Shown one piece after another: positions 18,791 to 25,805 of a DNA stretch of 46,983 nt. Every line of letters begins with the position of its first letter. The first letter of the stretch is position 1. A model generated the notes under the pieces. The model made no database searches. It was given only the letters and a program-made list of their open reading frames with translations, and was not told where the DNA came from. Source of the stretch: Mycobacterium angelicum (GTDB lineage Bacteria > Actinomycetota > Actinomycetes > Mycobacteriales > Mycobacteriaceae); contig NZ_MVHE01000041.1 in assembly GCF_002086155.1 (NCBI RefSeq), forward strand, positions 1-46,983. Direction: 5' to 3'. The position numbers and the translations under genes were made by a program.

Positions 18791-19585
18791 TCAACTGCGG
18801 TTGTGAGCGCGGGTGGCCCGAGCTTTGTCGAGCCTGCCTTCCATACCCCAGCGGGTGACCTTCACCAGCGCCTCGCGAATATTGGAGCCACTCATCTTCG
18901 AGACGCCGATCTCTCGCTCGGTGAAGGTGATCGGCACCTCGACGACGATGAATCCGGCGTTCACGGTGCGCCAGGTCATTTCGATCTGGAAGCAGTAACC
19001 CTTGGAGTCCACGCCGTCGAGATCAATCGCCTCGAGCACTTCGCGACGGTAAGCGCGATAGCCGGCGGTGATGTCATGGACACCGACACCCAGCGCCAGC
19101 CGGGAATAGGTGTTGGCCGTCTTGGACAACGCCAGACGCCGCCAGGGCCAGTTGCGCACTGTGCCGCCGTAGACATAGCGCGACCCGATCGCCAGATCTG
19201 CTCCGGCGTCGACGGCTTCCAGCAGGCGATACAGCTGTTCGGGCGCGTGGCTGCCGTCGGCGTCCATCTCGACCAGTACTGAGTAATCCCGGCTCAGTCC
19301 CCAGCCGAAGCCCTCCAGATACGCCGCGCCCAGGCCGTTCTTGACGGTGCGGTGCAGCACATGGGTACGGCCCGCGTCGGCCTGAGCCAGCTCATCGGCC
19401 AGTTGTCCGGTCCCGTCGGGGCTGTTGTCGTCGACGATGAGGACGTGCACGTCGGGGCAGGCGTCCTTCACCCGCCGGTGGATCAGCGGCAGGTTCTCCC
19501 GTTCATTGAAGGTGGGAATGATCACCAGCACGCGCTGGCTGGGCCGATTGCCCCCGACCTGGGGCGCAGACTGGCCGGTGGTCAT
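18791..19585 (-). CDS. ppm1: Polyprenyl-phosphate mannose synthase (Ppm1 catalytic domain as a separate protein)
   Basis: A 264-residue GT2-family glycosyltransferase that transfers mannose from GDP-mannose to polyprenyl phosphate at the inner membrane face. It supplies PPM for lipomannan, lipoarabinomannan and protein mannosylation. Visible motifs are VIIPTFNERENLP at the N terminus, VDDNSPDGTG for nucleotide binding, EMDADGSH for the metal-binding DxD-like site, GSRYVYGGTVRNWP, and the C-terminal FTEREIGVSKMSG. There are no transmembrane helices, so it probably relies on Lnt for membrane anchoring. Its ATG overlaps the lnt stop (ATGA), giving translational coupling. In M. tuberculosis both activities are one polypeptide, Rv2051c. 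Confidence 0.97.
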   Translation of the reverse strand: MTTGQSAPQVGGNRPSQRVLVIIPTFNERENLPLIHRRVKDACPDVHVLIVDDNSPDGTGQLADELAQADAGRTHVLHRTVKNGLGAAYLEGFGWGLSRDYSVLVEMDADGSHAPEQLYRLLEAVDAGADLAIGSRYVYGGTVRNWPWRRLALSKTANTYSRLALGVGVHDITAGYRAYRREVLEAIDLDGVDSKGYCFQIEMTWRTVNAGFIVVEVPITFTEREIGVSKMSGSNIREALVKVTRWGMEGRLDKARATRAHNRS

Positions 19586-21618
19586 GTAGCTCCTTCATGT
19601 TGCCCGAAAGCGGTGGGGCCGCCCTCGCTGGGCGGCGTGCCTTTGGCGGTCTCCTGGTCGCCGTCGGAGTGGTTCCGATGCGCCGGACCCGCGTCCGCAG
19701 ATTCAGCCGGGGGCGCGTCCGACTCCTCGGATCCCCCCGCAGGCCTGGACCGCCGACGCGTCGGACGCGGGAACCACCCATTGTGCCGTATCGCGGCCAG
19801 AATGACCGCTCCAGCCGCCCCGACAAGGATCCACTGCAGCAGCGGGGCCCACCGCGTGGCCGGAGTGATCCTCGTCTTGAGGCGCACCTGGGCGTCCAGG
19901 TAGGCGGGTACGAAGAAGTCGGTGCGAGTCAGCTCGCCGCCGTCCGGCGCGATCACCGAGCTGATGCCGGTGGTGCCGGCAACCAGGACATATCGGTCGT
20001 GTTCCACGGCTCGAACCTTGGCGAAGGCCAGCTGCTGCTCACTCATCGTCTGGTTGAAGGTCGCGTTGTTGCTGGGCACGGTCAATAGCTGTGCCCCGTT
20101 GAGAACCGACTTTCGAAGCGCGCGGTCGAAGATCACTTCCCAGCAGGTGGCCACCCCCACCGGCACGCCGGCGATGCGCACGACGCCGGTGCCTTGCCGC
20201 GGCACGATATGTCCGGCCCGGTTGGCGTACCCGGAAAGATGCCGAAACAGCCACGGCATGGGCAGGTACTCGCCGAAGGGCTGCACGATTTCCTTGTCGT
20301 GCCGGTCGGCCGGGCCCGTCACCGGGTTCCAGACGATCACCGTGTTGGTGATTTCCGGAGCGCGGCCCGGGACGTCGAGGATGGTGCCGACCAGGATCGG
20401 TGCCCCGATCGCCTCCGCCGCCTCCGAGATCTGCTGGGCGGCGTCTTGGTTGAGCAGCGGATCGATATCCGACGCGTCCTCGGGCCAGATGACGAATTGG
20501 GGTTGGGGGGCCAGCCCGGAACGCACGTCTTCGGCCAGTTGCACGGTCTCGCGGACGTGGTTGTCCAATACGGCTCGACGCTGGGCGTTGAAGTCCAGGC
20601 CCAGCCGCGGCACGTTGCCCTGCACGATCGCGACGGTGACGGTGGGTTCGCCGCCGGATCCCGCGCCTGCGTGCCGGACCTGCGGCCAGACGACGATGGC
20701 CGCCAACAAAACCAGGGTGATGCAGACACCGGGCAGGACCACAGCCGGCGGTGGCGGACCGGCGTGGGGCGCCTCTGGACCGGGTGGGCTGTCGGTGCTG
20801 GTTTGACTGGTTCGACCGGTTTGACTGGTTTGCGGGCCGCGCGACAGACCTCCGGAGCGCCACCACTTCTCGATTTCCAGCGCGATAGCCGTCAGGCTGC
20901 TTCCCACCAGGACGATCGCGGTGGACAGCAGCGGAACTCCGCCCAACTGGACCAACGGCAGCAGCGGCCCCTCGACCTGACCGAAGGCGACCGACCCCCA
21001 GGGGAAGCCGCCGAACGGGAAGACGGACTTGAACCACTCCTGTGCGCCCCACAGCACCGCGAACCAGATCGGCCAACCCGGCAGCCGGCGAACCACCACG
21101 GCGAGCAGCCCGAAAAGCCCGGGAAACAGCGCGGACGCCGTCGCCAGCACCAACCAGGGCGTGGCGCCGACCAAGATGCTGATCCACGGCAACAGCGGCA
21201 CATATAAGAACAGGCCGAACAGGAAGCCGTAGCCCAGCCCTCCCACCGGCGTGGTGGAGCGGTGGGTCAACACCCACGACAGCAGGGCGATGGCCACGAC
21301 GGCCGCCCACCACCAGTTCCTGGGCGGGAAACTGGTGTACAGCAGAAACCCGGCCACGCCGCTGACAAGCAGTCGCGGCACCCGCGGCACTATCGCCGTC
21401 CGCACGGCAGGAAGTCTTGCCGCTATGCCGGCGCCGGCGGCGAGCGTCACCCGGCGTGTGGCAACGCCGACGCGGCTTGCCAGGCCAGGTTCCTCCGCCG
21501 CCACGGCCGGTTCGGATTCCGCACGTTCCGCGGCTTCCGGCAAATCTTCTGGTGATTCCTCCGGCAAATCCTCGACGATTTGCTCGGTGGCCTTTCGGCC
21601 GGGCCAGCGCTTAGCCAT
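19582..21618 (-). CDS. lnt: Apolipoprotein N-acyltransferase (Lnt, stand-alone)
   Basis: 678 residues from ATG 21618. A charged, acidic N-terminal extension of about 95 residues (EQIVEDLPEESPEDLPEAAE) precedes several membrane helices (for example LLVSGVAGFLLYTSFP, GFLFGLFLYVPLLPWISILV, ALFPGLFGLLAVVV). A periplasmic nitrilase-fold domain follows, with catalytic triad Glu380 (WPEDAS), Lys442 (DKEIVQPFGEYLP) and Cys492 (GVATCWEVIF). A last membrane helix (LLQWILVGAAGAVILAA) and a basic, Pro/Glu-rich tail end the protein. Lnt adds the third acyl chain to the lipoprotein Cys amino group. The start sits inside the end of the amidohydrolase gene (8-bp overlap), and its stop overlaps the ppm1 start. 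It is longer than typical Lnt because of both extensions. Confidence 0.96.
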   Translation of the reverse strand: MAKRWPGRKATEQIVEDLPEESPEDLPEAAERAESEPAVAAEEPGLASRVGVATRRVTLAAGAGIAARLPAVRTAIVPRVPRLLVSGVAGFLLYTSFPPRNWWWAAVVAIALLSWVLTHRSTTPVGGLGYGFLFGLFLYVPLLPWISILVGATPWLVLATASALFPGLFGLLAVVVRRLPGWPIWFAVLWGAQEWFKSVFPFGGFPWGSVAFGQVEGPLLPLVQLGGVPLLSTAIVLVGSSLTAIALEIEKWWRSGGLSRGPQTSQTGRTSQTSTDSPPGPEAPHAGPPPPAVVLPGVCITLVLLAAIVVWPQVRHAGAGSGGEPTVTVAIVQGNVPRLGLDFNAQRRAVLDNHVRETVQLAEDVRSGLAPQPQFVIWPEDASDIDPLLNQDAAQQISEAAEAIGAPILVGTILDVPGRAPEITNTVIVWNPVTGPADRHDKEIVQPFGEYLPMPWLFRHLSGYANRAGHIVPRQGTGVVRIAGVPVGVATCWEVIFDRALRKSVLNGAQLLTVPSNNATFNQTMSEQQLAFAKVRAVEHDRYVLVAGTTGISSVIAPDGGELTRTDFFVPAYLDAQVRLKTRITPATRWAPLLQWILVGAAGAVILAAIRHNGWFPRPTRRRSRPAGGSEESDAPPAESADAGPAHRNHSDGDQETAKGTPPSEGGPTAFGQHEGAT

Positions 21619-23191
21619 GGATGACCACACCCCGATGCACGGTCTGACGACAACGCGGCAAGTCGTCGGACGGGCCGAGCCGCGGCAACGCGGGCACGCG
21701 CGATCGCGGGTCGGTTGACCAGCGCTGGACGGCGTCGCGCGGCGCGCTGACATCGAGGGTCCCGGCGTCCCACACGGCATAGGAGGCCGGCGCGCCCGGG
21801 ACCAGTGTCCCGACGTCGCCGTCGCGTACGCCGGCGGCCCGCCAGCCGCCGCGGGTCGCCGCAGCGAACGCGGCGCGCGCGGATACCCCGCTGCCCGGAG
21901 TGTGGTGATTGACGGCCGCACGCACGCTCGTCCACGGATCGAAGCCGGTTACCGGGGCGTCGGAGCCAAGGGCTAGGGGCACGCCTTGGGATGCTAACAG
22001 CGCAAGCGGGTTGAGCCGGCAAGCTCGCTTCGCACCGAGGCGCCGGGCGTACATGCCGTCGGCGCCGCCCCACAGCGCGTCGAAATTGGGCTGCACGCTG
22101 GCGATCACACCCCACGCCCCCAGCTTCGCCGCCTGTTCGGCGGTCACCATTTCCAGATGCTCCAGCCGGTGCCCGCAGCGCGCGACGGCGACCACCCCGA
22201 GGTCTGCCACGACGCGTTCCAGCGCGTCAACCACCGCCGAGACGGCGGCGTCTCCGATGGCGTGGAAACCGGCTGTCACCGCCGCCTCGGTGCACGCACG
22301 CAGGTGGGCGGCGACCGTCTCAATGTCGATATGGCAGGTGCCCAGGCAGTCGGGTGCGTCGGCGTATGGATCGTGCAGCCAGGCGGTGCGCGACCCCAGC
22401 GCGCCGTCGACGAACAGGTCACCGGCCAGCCCGCGGGCTCCGGTTTCGGCCATCAGCGCGCGCGCTTGCTCGGCAGTGCTCACCGGCTCACCCCAGTAGC
22501 CGATCACCTCGACGCCGTGCTCGAGTGCGCGCAGCTGCAGCCAGTCGTCCAGCCCACCGATTTGCGGGCCGGCGCATTCCTGCACCGCGACGACTCCGGC
22601 CGCGGCCAGCGCGTCCAGCGCGGCCACCCGGGCTTCGGCGAGCTGAGCGGCGGTCAGCAAGTCTCGTGCGGCCGCCCGGATCAGGTGATGCTCGCCCTCG
22701 GTCACCGGATGCTCGCTCACCGGCAGTTCGGGCACCCGGCGCCGCAGGCTCGTCGTGGTCAGCGCGGAATGCACGTCGACGCGGGCCAGGTAAGCGGGCC
22801 GGTCGCCGAGCACCTGGTCCAGGTCGGTGGTGCTGGGCGGGGCGTTCTCGGGCCACGCCGACTCATCCCAGCCATGGCCCCACACCGGCTGCCCGGGGTG
22901 CGCCGCCGCATAGTCGGCGAGCAACTGCAGGCAGTGCGCACGCGAGGTCGCGGGCCGCAGATCCAGGCCGGTCAGGGTCAGCCCGGTGGCGCTGAGGTGG
23001 ATGTGACTGTCCACGAAGCCCGGCGCCACGAATCCACCGTCGAGATCCTGCACTTGGGCGTCCGGAAACTGCTTGCGGCCGACATCGTCGCTGCCCAGCC
23101 ACGCGATCGACGCACCGCGCACCGCCATGGCGGTGGCGTCCGGGTGAGTTGGGCTATGGACCCGACCGTTCACCAACAGTTTGGTGGGCAT
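21611..23191 (-). CDS. Amidohydrolase family 3 (YtcJ-like), Rv2052c-type
   Basis: 526 residues from ATG 23191; an upstream extension of the frame is rejected because it covers fxsA. It begins PTKLLVNGRVHSPTHPDATA, the usual amidohydrolase small beta domain. GFVDSHIHLSATG then supplies the metal-binding HxH, and ALGSDAPVTGFDPW the C-terminal Asp. WGHGWDESAWP and HAIGDAAVSAV are typical of the YtcJ/LAF3 group. These enzymes are metal-dependent hydrolases of amide or related bonds; the substrate is unknown. The 3' end overlaps lnt by 8 bp, and fxsA ends 11 bp upstream, so fxsA, this gene, lnt and ppm1 probably form one operon. Confidence 0.93.
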   Translation of the reverse strand: MPTKLLVNGRVHSPTHPDATAMAVRGASIAWLGSDDVGRKQFPDAQVQDLDGGFVAPGFVDSHIHLSATGLTLTGLDLRPATSRAHCLQLLADYAAAHPGQPVWGHGWDESAWPENAPPSTTDLDQVLGDRPAYLARVDVHSALTTTSLRRRVPELPVSEHPVTEGEHHLIRAAARDLLTAAQLAEARVAALDALAAAGVVAVQECAGPQIGGLDDWLQLRALEHGVEVIGYWGEPVSTAEQARALMAETGARGLAGDLFVDGALGSRTAWLHDPYADAPDCLGTCHIDIETVAAHLRACTEAAVTAGFHAIGDAAVSAVVDALERVVADLGVVAVARCGHRLEHLEMVTAEQAAKLGAWGVIASVQPNFDALWGGADGMYARRLGAKRACRLNPLALLASQGVPLALGSDAPVTGFDPWTSVRAAVNHHTPGSGVSARAAFAAATRGGWRAAGVRDGDVGTLVPGAPASYAVWDAGTLDVSAPRDAVQRWSTDPRSRVPALPRLGPSDDLPRCRQTVHRGVVIHG

Positions 23192-23202
23192 CACAGGGCA
23201 GG

Positions 23203-23676
23203 TTAGCGCCCATACGGCAAGACGGGTGGTTCGACGTCGATCACGTCGATGACCTCGCCGTCGATGTAGTCCCGGCGCTGCGCGCCGGCCGGTACGTCGG
23301 TGACCAGCGGTATGCGCTGCTGAAAGCCGCGGCCCGCGATGGCCGCCAGCCCTGGTCGGACGACCGCCCGCACGGGCGGTATCAGCAGCAACAGGCCAAT
23401 AGCCGTGGTGACCAGACCGGGAATCGTGACCAGACCCGTTGCCACGGTGACCAGAGCGCCGTCGCCGAGCGCGCTGCGCGGATCCGTCAGACCGGATCGC
23501 AACTGCACGAACTTGCGGCTGAGCTGCCACCCACCCATCGGAGCCCACACGACCAGCCCCAGGATGAAGGCGGCGAGCAGCACAAGCACCGTCCAGCCGA
23601 AGCCGATCGCCGCCGCCAGCCCAATGACCGCCATGAGCTCGACGACGGCATAAATGAGAAGCAGCCGTCCTACCAT
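23203..23676 (-). CDS. fxsA: FxsA family membrane protein
   Basis: A 157-residue membrane protein from ATG 23676 (MVGRLLLIYAVVELMAVIGL); an upstream ATG at 23700 would add eight residues without looking membrane-like. Three hydrophobic helices are visible: residues 3-20, about 23-45 (GWTVLVLLAAFILGLVVWAP) and about 75-100 (ALVTVATGLVTIPGLVTTAI, then GLLLLIPPVRAVVRPGLAA). A hydrophilic C-terminal tail follows (YIDGEVIDVIDVEPPVLPYG). E. coli FxsA (SuzZ) is linked to exclusion of phage T7; in mycobacteria the role is unknown. First gene of the fxsA-amidohydrolase-lnt-ppm1 run and divergent from the dienelactone hydrolase gene. Confidence 0.9.
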   Translation of the reverse strand: MVGRLLLIYAVVELMAVIGLAAAIGFGWTVLVLLAAFILGLVVWAPMGGWQLSRKFVQLRSGLTDPRSALGDGALVTVATGLVTIPGLVTTAIGLLLLIPPVRAVVRPGLAAIAGRGFQQRIPLVTDVPAGAQRRDYIDGEVIDVIDVEPPVLPYGR

Positions 23677-23748
23677 GTGAGGCCAACGTGTGCGGGCCAC
23701 AGTGGAGTTCCGCGAACGATCGCAACACGGCTGCAGTTAGATGTCGCT

Positions 23749-24453
23749 ATGACGACGATAGAAATCGACACTCCCGCCGGACCGATCGATGCCCTGTTGG
23801 GCATGCCTGCGGGGGAAGGTCCGTGGCCGGGCGTCGTCGTCGTCCACGACGCCGTCGGGTATGCACCGGACAACCAGTCGATTTCCCGGCGCATCGCCCA
23901 GGCGGGATATGTGGCGCTCACCCCGAACATGTACGCCCGCGGCGGTCGCGCGCGCTGCATCACCAGAGTGATGCGCGAGCTGTTGACGCAGCGCGGCCGC
24001 GCCCTCGATGACGTGTTGGCCGCCCGCGATCACCTGTTGGGTATGCCGCAGTGCTCCGGGCAGGTGGGGATCGCCGGCTTCTGTATGGGCGGTCAATTCG
24101 CACTCATTCTGTCGCCCAAGGGTTTCGGCGCCTCCGCCCCGTTCTACGGCACGCCACTGCCCCGCCACCTCACTGAGGCGCTGGATGGGGCCTGTCCGAT
24201 CGTGGCGAGCTTCGGTGCCCGCGATCCGTTGGGCCGGGGCGCCGCCGATCGGCTGCGCAAGATCACCACGGCCAATAACATCACTGCCGACATCAAGGCT
24301 TACCCCGGCGCAGGGCACAGCTTCGCCAACAAGCTGCCCGCCCAGCCACTGATCCGCATCACCGGTTTCGGCTATGACGAGGCGGCGACTGAAGACGCGT
24401 GGCGCCGGGTCTTCGCGTTCTTCGGTGAACACTTGCAGTCAAAGGAGCAGTGA
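23749..24453 (+). CDS. Dienelactone hydrolase family protein (Rv2054-like)
   Basis: A 234-residue cytoplasmic alpha/beta hydrolase. The catalytic triad of dienelactone hydrolases is visible: nucleophile Cys112 in GFCMGGQF, Asp159 in GARDPLGRGAADRL and His190 in YPGAGHSF. The N-terminal strands read TTIEIDTPAGPIDALLGMP, then PWPGVVVVHDAVGY. The family hydrolyses dienelactones and related esters; the mycobacterial substrate is not established. ATG 23749 fits the family N terminus, and the longer open frame upstream is ignored because it runs over fxsA. The next gene starts two bases after the stop, so the two form an operon. Confidence 0.95.
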   Translation: MTTIEIDTPAGPIDALLGMPAGEGPWPGVVVVHDAVGYAPDNQSISRRIAQAGYVALTPNMYARGGRARCITRVMRELLTQRGRALDDVLAARDHLLGMPQCSGQVGIAGFCMGGQFALILSPKGFGASAPFYGTPLPRHLTEALDGACPIVASFGARDPLGRGAADRLRKITTANNITADIKAYPGAGHSFANKLPAQPLIRITGFGYDEAATEDAWRRVFAFFGEHLQSKEQ

Positions 24454-24454
24454 G

Positions 24455-24994
24455 ATGGGTGCATTAAGGATCGGGGCCTGCGCCGGCTTTGTCGCGTTGG
24501 TGGTAGCAGCAGGCGTTGGCGTTGACTTCGGTGCCGGCCAGCCGAAGGCCGCCGCAGAACCGTTCACCGCTGCAGAAGAAGAAGTGGTCGGCCTGCTTCC
24601 GCCGGGCTATGCGGCCGGCTCCTGCACCCGGGCCACCAACCCGTTTCCCAATGCGATCGCCAGCCTGGACTGCACCGACGACGCGAACTCCGAGACTCCG
24701 GACTACGCGCGCTTCACGCTGTACGACAAGTTGGACTCGCTCAACGCCGACTTCGCCACCACTATCGGCGGCATGGCGCTGGCGCCGTGCCCGGGCGGCA
24801 ATGCGTCGCCGGGAACGTGGAACTACGGGCCGCACCTGAGCCAACCTGGCGGCAGAATCGCCTGTGGCAGCGTCGAGGACCAGTCGGATGTGGCGTGGAC
24901 CCGCGAATCTCAGTTGCTGCTGGCCACCGTCAACGGCGGGCCCAGCATGAACGACCTGTACTCATGGTGGCAGCGCTACGGTGCTGCCACCTGA
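24455..24994 (+). CDS. Secreted protein with a mycobacterial kinase-sensor-like domain
   Basis: A 179-residue exported protein. Residues 1-38 form a signal peptide (MGALRIGACAGFVALVVAAG) ending in a likely cleavage site after KAAAE. The mature part (LLPPGYAAGSCTRA, AIASLDCTDD, ALAPCPGGNASPG, RIACGS, DLYSWWQRYG) has four cysteines. By memory it resembles the extracytoplasmic or stand-alone domain seen in several mycobacterial secreted proteins and at the C terminus of some Ser/Thr kinases. Function unknown; probably a periplasmic or surface disulfide-bonded domain. It starts 1 bp after the dienelactone hydrolase stop. I do not recall a counterpart at this place in M. tuberculosis. Confidence 0.85.
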   Translation: MGALRIGACAGFVALVVAAGVGVDFGAGQPKAAAEPFTAAEEEVVGLLPPGYAAGSCTRATNPFPNAIASLDCTDDANSETPDYARFTLYDKLDSLNADFATTIGGMALAPCPGGNASPGTWNYGPHLSQPGGRIACGSVEDQSDVAWTRESQLLLATVNGGPSMNDLYSWWQRYGAAT

Positions 24995-25014
24995 CCCTGA
25001 AACCCGCTGCGCCC

Positions 25015-25393
25015 CTTGATTTTCTGCGACACGGCAGTAGCAAACGCGTGTCCCCGGGCCAGCGCACGGACAGATAGGTGGCGTTGTCGACAACGAACGG
25101 CGGCCGCGAATCCGTTGCGGTGTCGCGCACCATTCCCGACGACTTCAGCCGCGCGTAAGGCGTGCCGCGTTGGACGTCGCAGAAATCCGCGGCGTCCGTA
25201 GAGCACCGAATGGCCCGTTGCGGGGTCAATGCTGCGAGCGGTTAGCAACCATGATGTCGCCGGCGACGCCGGGCGTGCCACTCTCGGTGGCAAGGATGAC
25301 TTGGTGTCCGGCGTCGGCCAGCACTCGCCAGTTGACGGCCACCTCGGTGGGGTCGAAGTCGCGATCCGGGATCGGGATCAAGACAGTGCCCAT
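25015..25393 (-). pseudogene. Remnant of a DJ-1/PfpI family gene
   Basis: From ATG 25393 the frame gives a good DJ-1/PfpI N terminus (MGTVLIPIPDRDFDPTEVAV, then WRVLADAGHQVILATESGTP), but a TGA at 25226-25228 ends it after 55 residues. In the adjoining frame, about 25220 down to 25060, comes a family-like C terminus (GTPYARLKSSGMVRDTATDS, then PPFVVDNATYLSVRWPGD). A second frame change near 25045 leads to FATAVSQKIKG. The central part carrying the nucleophile elbow is missing. This is best read as a gene broken by an internal deletion and frameshifts. It begins 6 bp after the stop of the F420-type oxidoreductase gene, so it was probably part of that operon. Confidence 0.7.
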
Positions 25394-25399
25394 TTGCCG

Positions 25400-25786
25400 T
25401 TAGCCTTGCGCCACTTTCAGCTCCAGCCCGACGTTCCTGTCCATACCGCCGCGCAGCTTGCTGAACAAATTGAAGACCTTGCCCAAGATCCCGTACCGCT
25501 TGCCGATCGCGGCGTAAACCGCTGCGGTTTGGGATTCGTCCAGGATGGTGGCGATACCTTCGACGGCCTCGCTCTTCGGGCGACCGCGAAAGTCGCAGAT
25601 GGCCATCGTCACCCTTGGAGTGTTGCGGATCCGCTTGACCTTCCAGGATTTTGCCTCGGTGATGACGAGTAGGCGATCGCCGTTGGCGGCGGCCCAGATA
25701 GGGACCGGCTTGGGGCGACCGTCTTTGGTGAAGGTAGTCAGCAGGATGTATTGCGCCTTGGCAAGGTCGGCGAAGGTCGGTGTCAC
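25400..25786 (-). CDS. PPOX-class / F420-dependent split-barrel oxidoreductase (Rv2061c-like)
   Basis: A 128-residue single-domain split beta-barrel protein of the flavin/deazaflavin oxidoreductase B type: AQYILLTTFTKDGRPKPVPI, then DRLLVITEAKSWKVKRIRNT, then PRVTMAICDFRGRPKSE. These match the strands and cofactor-contact loop of the family. It probably binds F420 or a flavin and reduces an unknown substrate in the cytoplasm. The start is GTG 25786, 19 bp after the cobN stop on the same strand, indicating co-transcription with cobN. Confidence 0.9.
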   Translation of the reverse strand: MTPTFADLAKAQYILLTTFTKDGRPKPVPIWAAANGDRLLVITEAKSWKVKRIRNTPRVTMAICDFRGRPKSEAVEGIATILDESQTAAVYAAIGKRYGILGKVFNLFSKLRGGMDRNVGLELKVAQG

Positions 25787-25805
25787 GGTGCCTAACCTAC
25801 CCGGC

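Noticed and set aside
20039..21313. 424-residue frame within lnt on the same strand
   Set aside because: Arg/His-rich out-of-frame shadow; Lnt has the catalytic triad and membrane helices in its own frame.
23192..23728. N-terminal extension of the amidohydrolase frame
   Set aside because: Covers the fxsA gene in another frame; family N terminus begins at ATG 23191.
23149..23748. N-terminal extension of the dienelactone hydrolase frame
   Set aside because: Runs antisense to fxsA and into the amidohydrolase; ATG 23749 starts the family fold.
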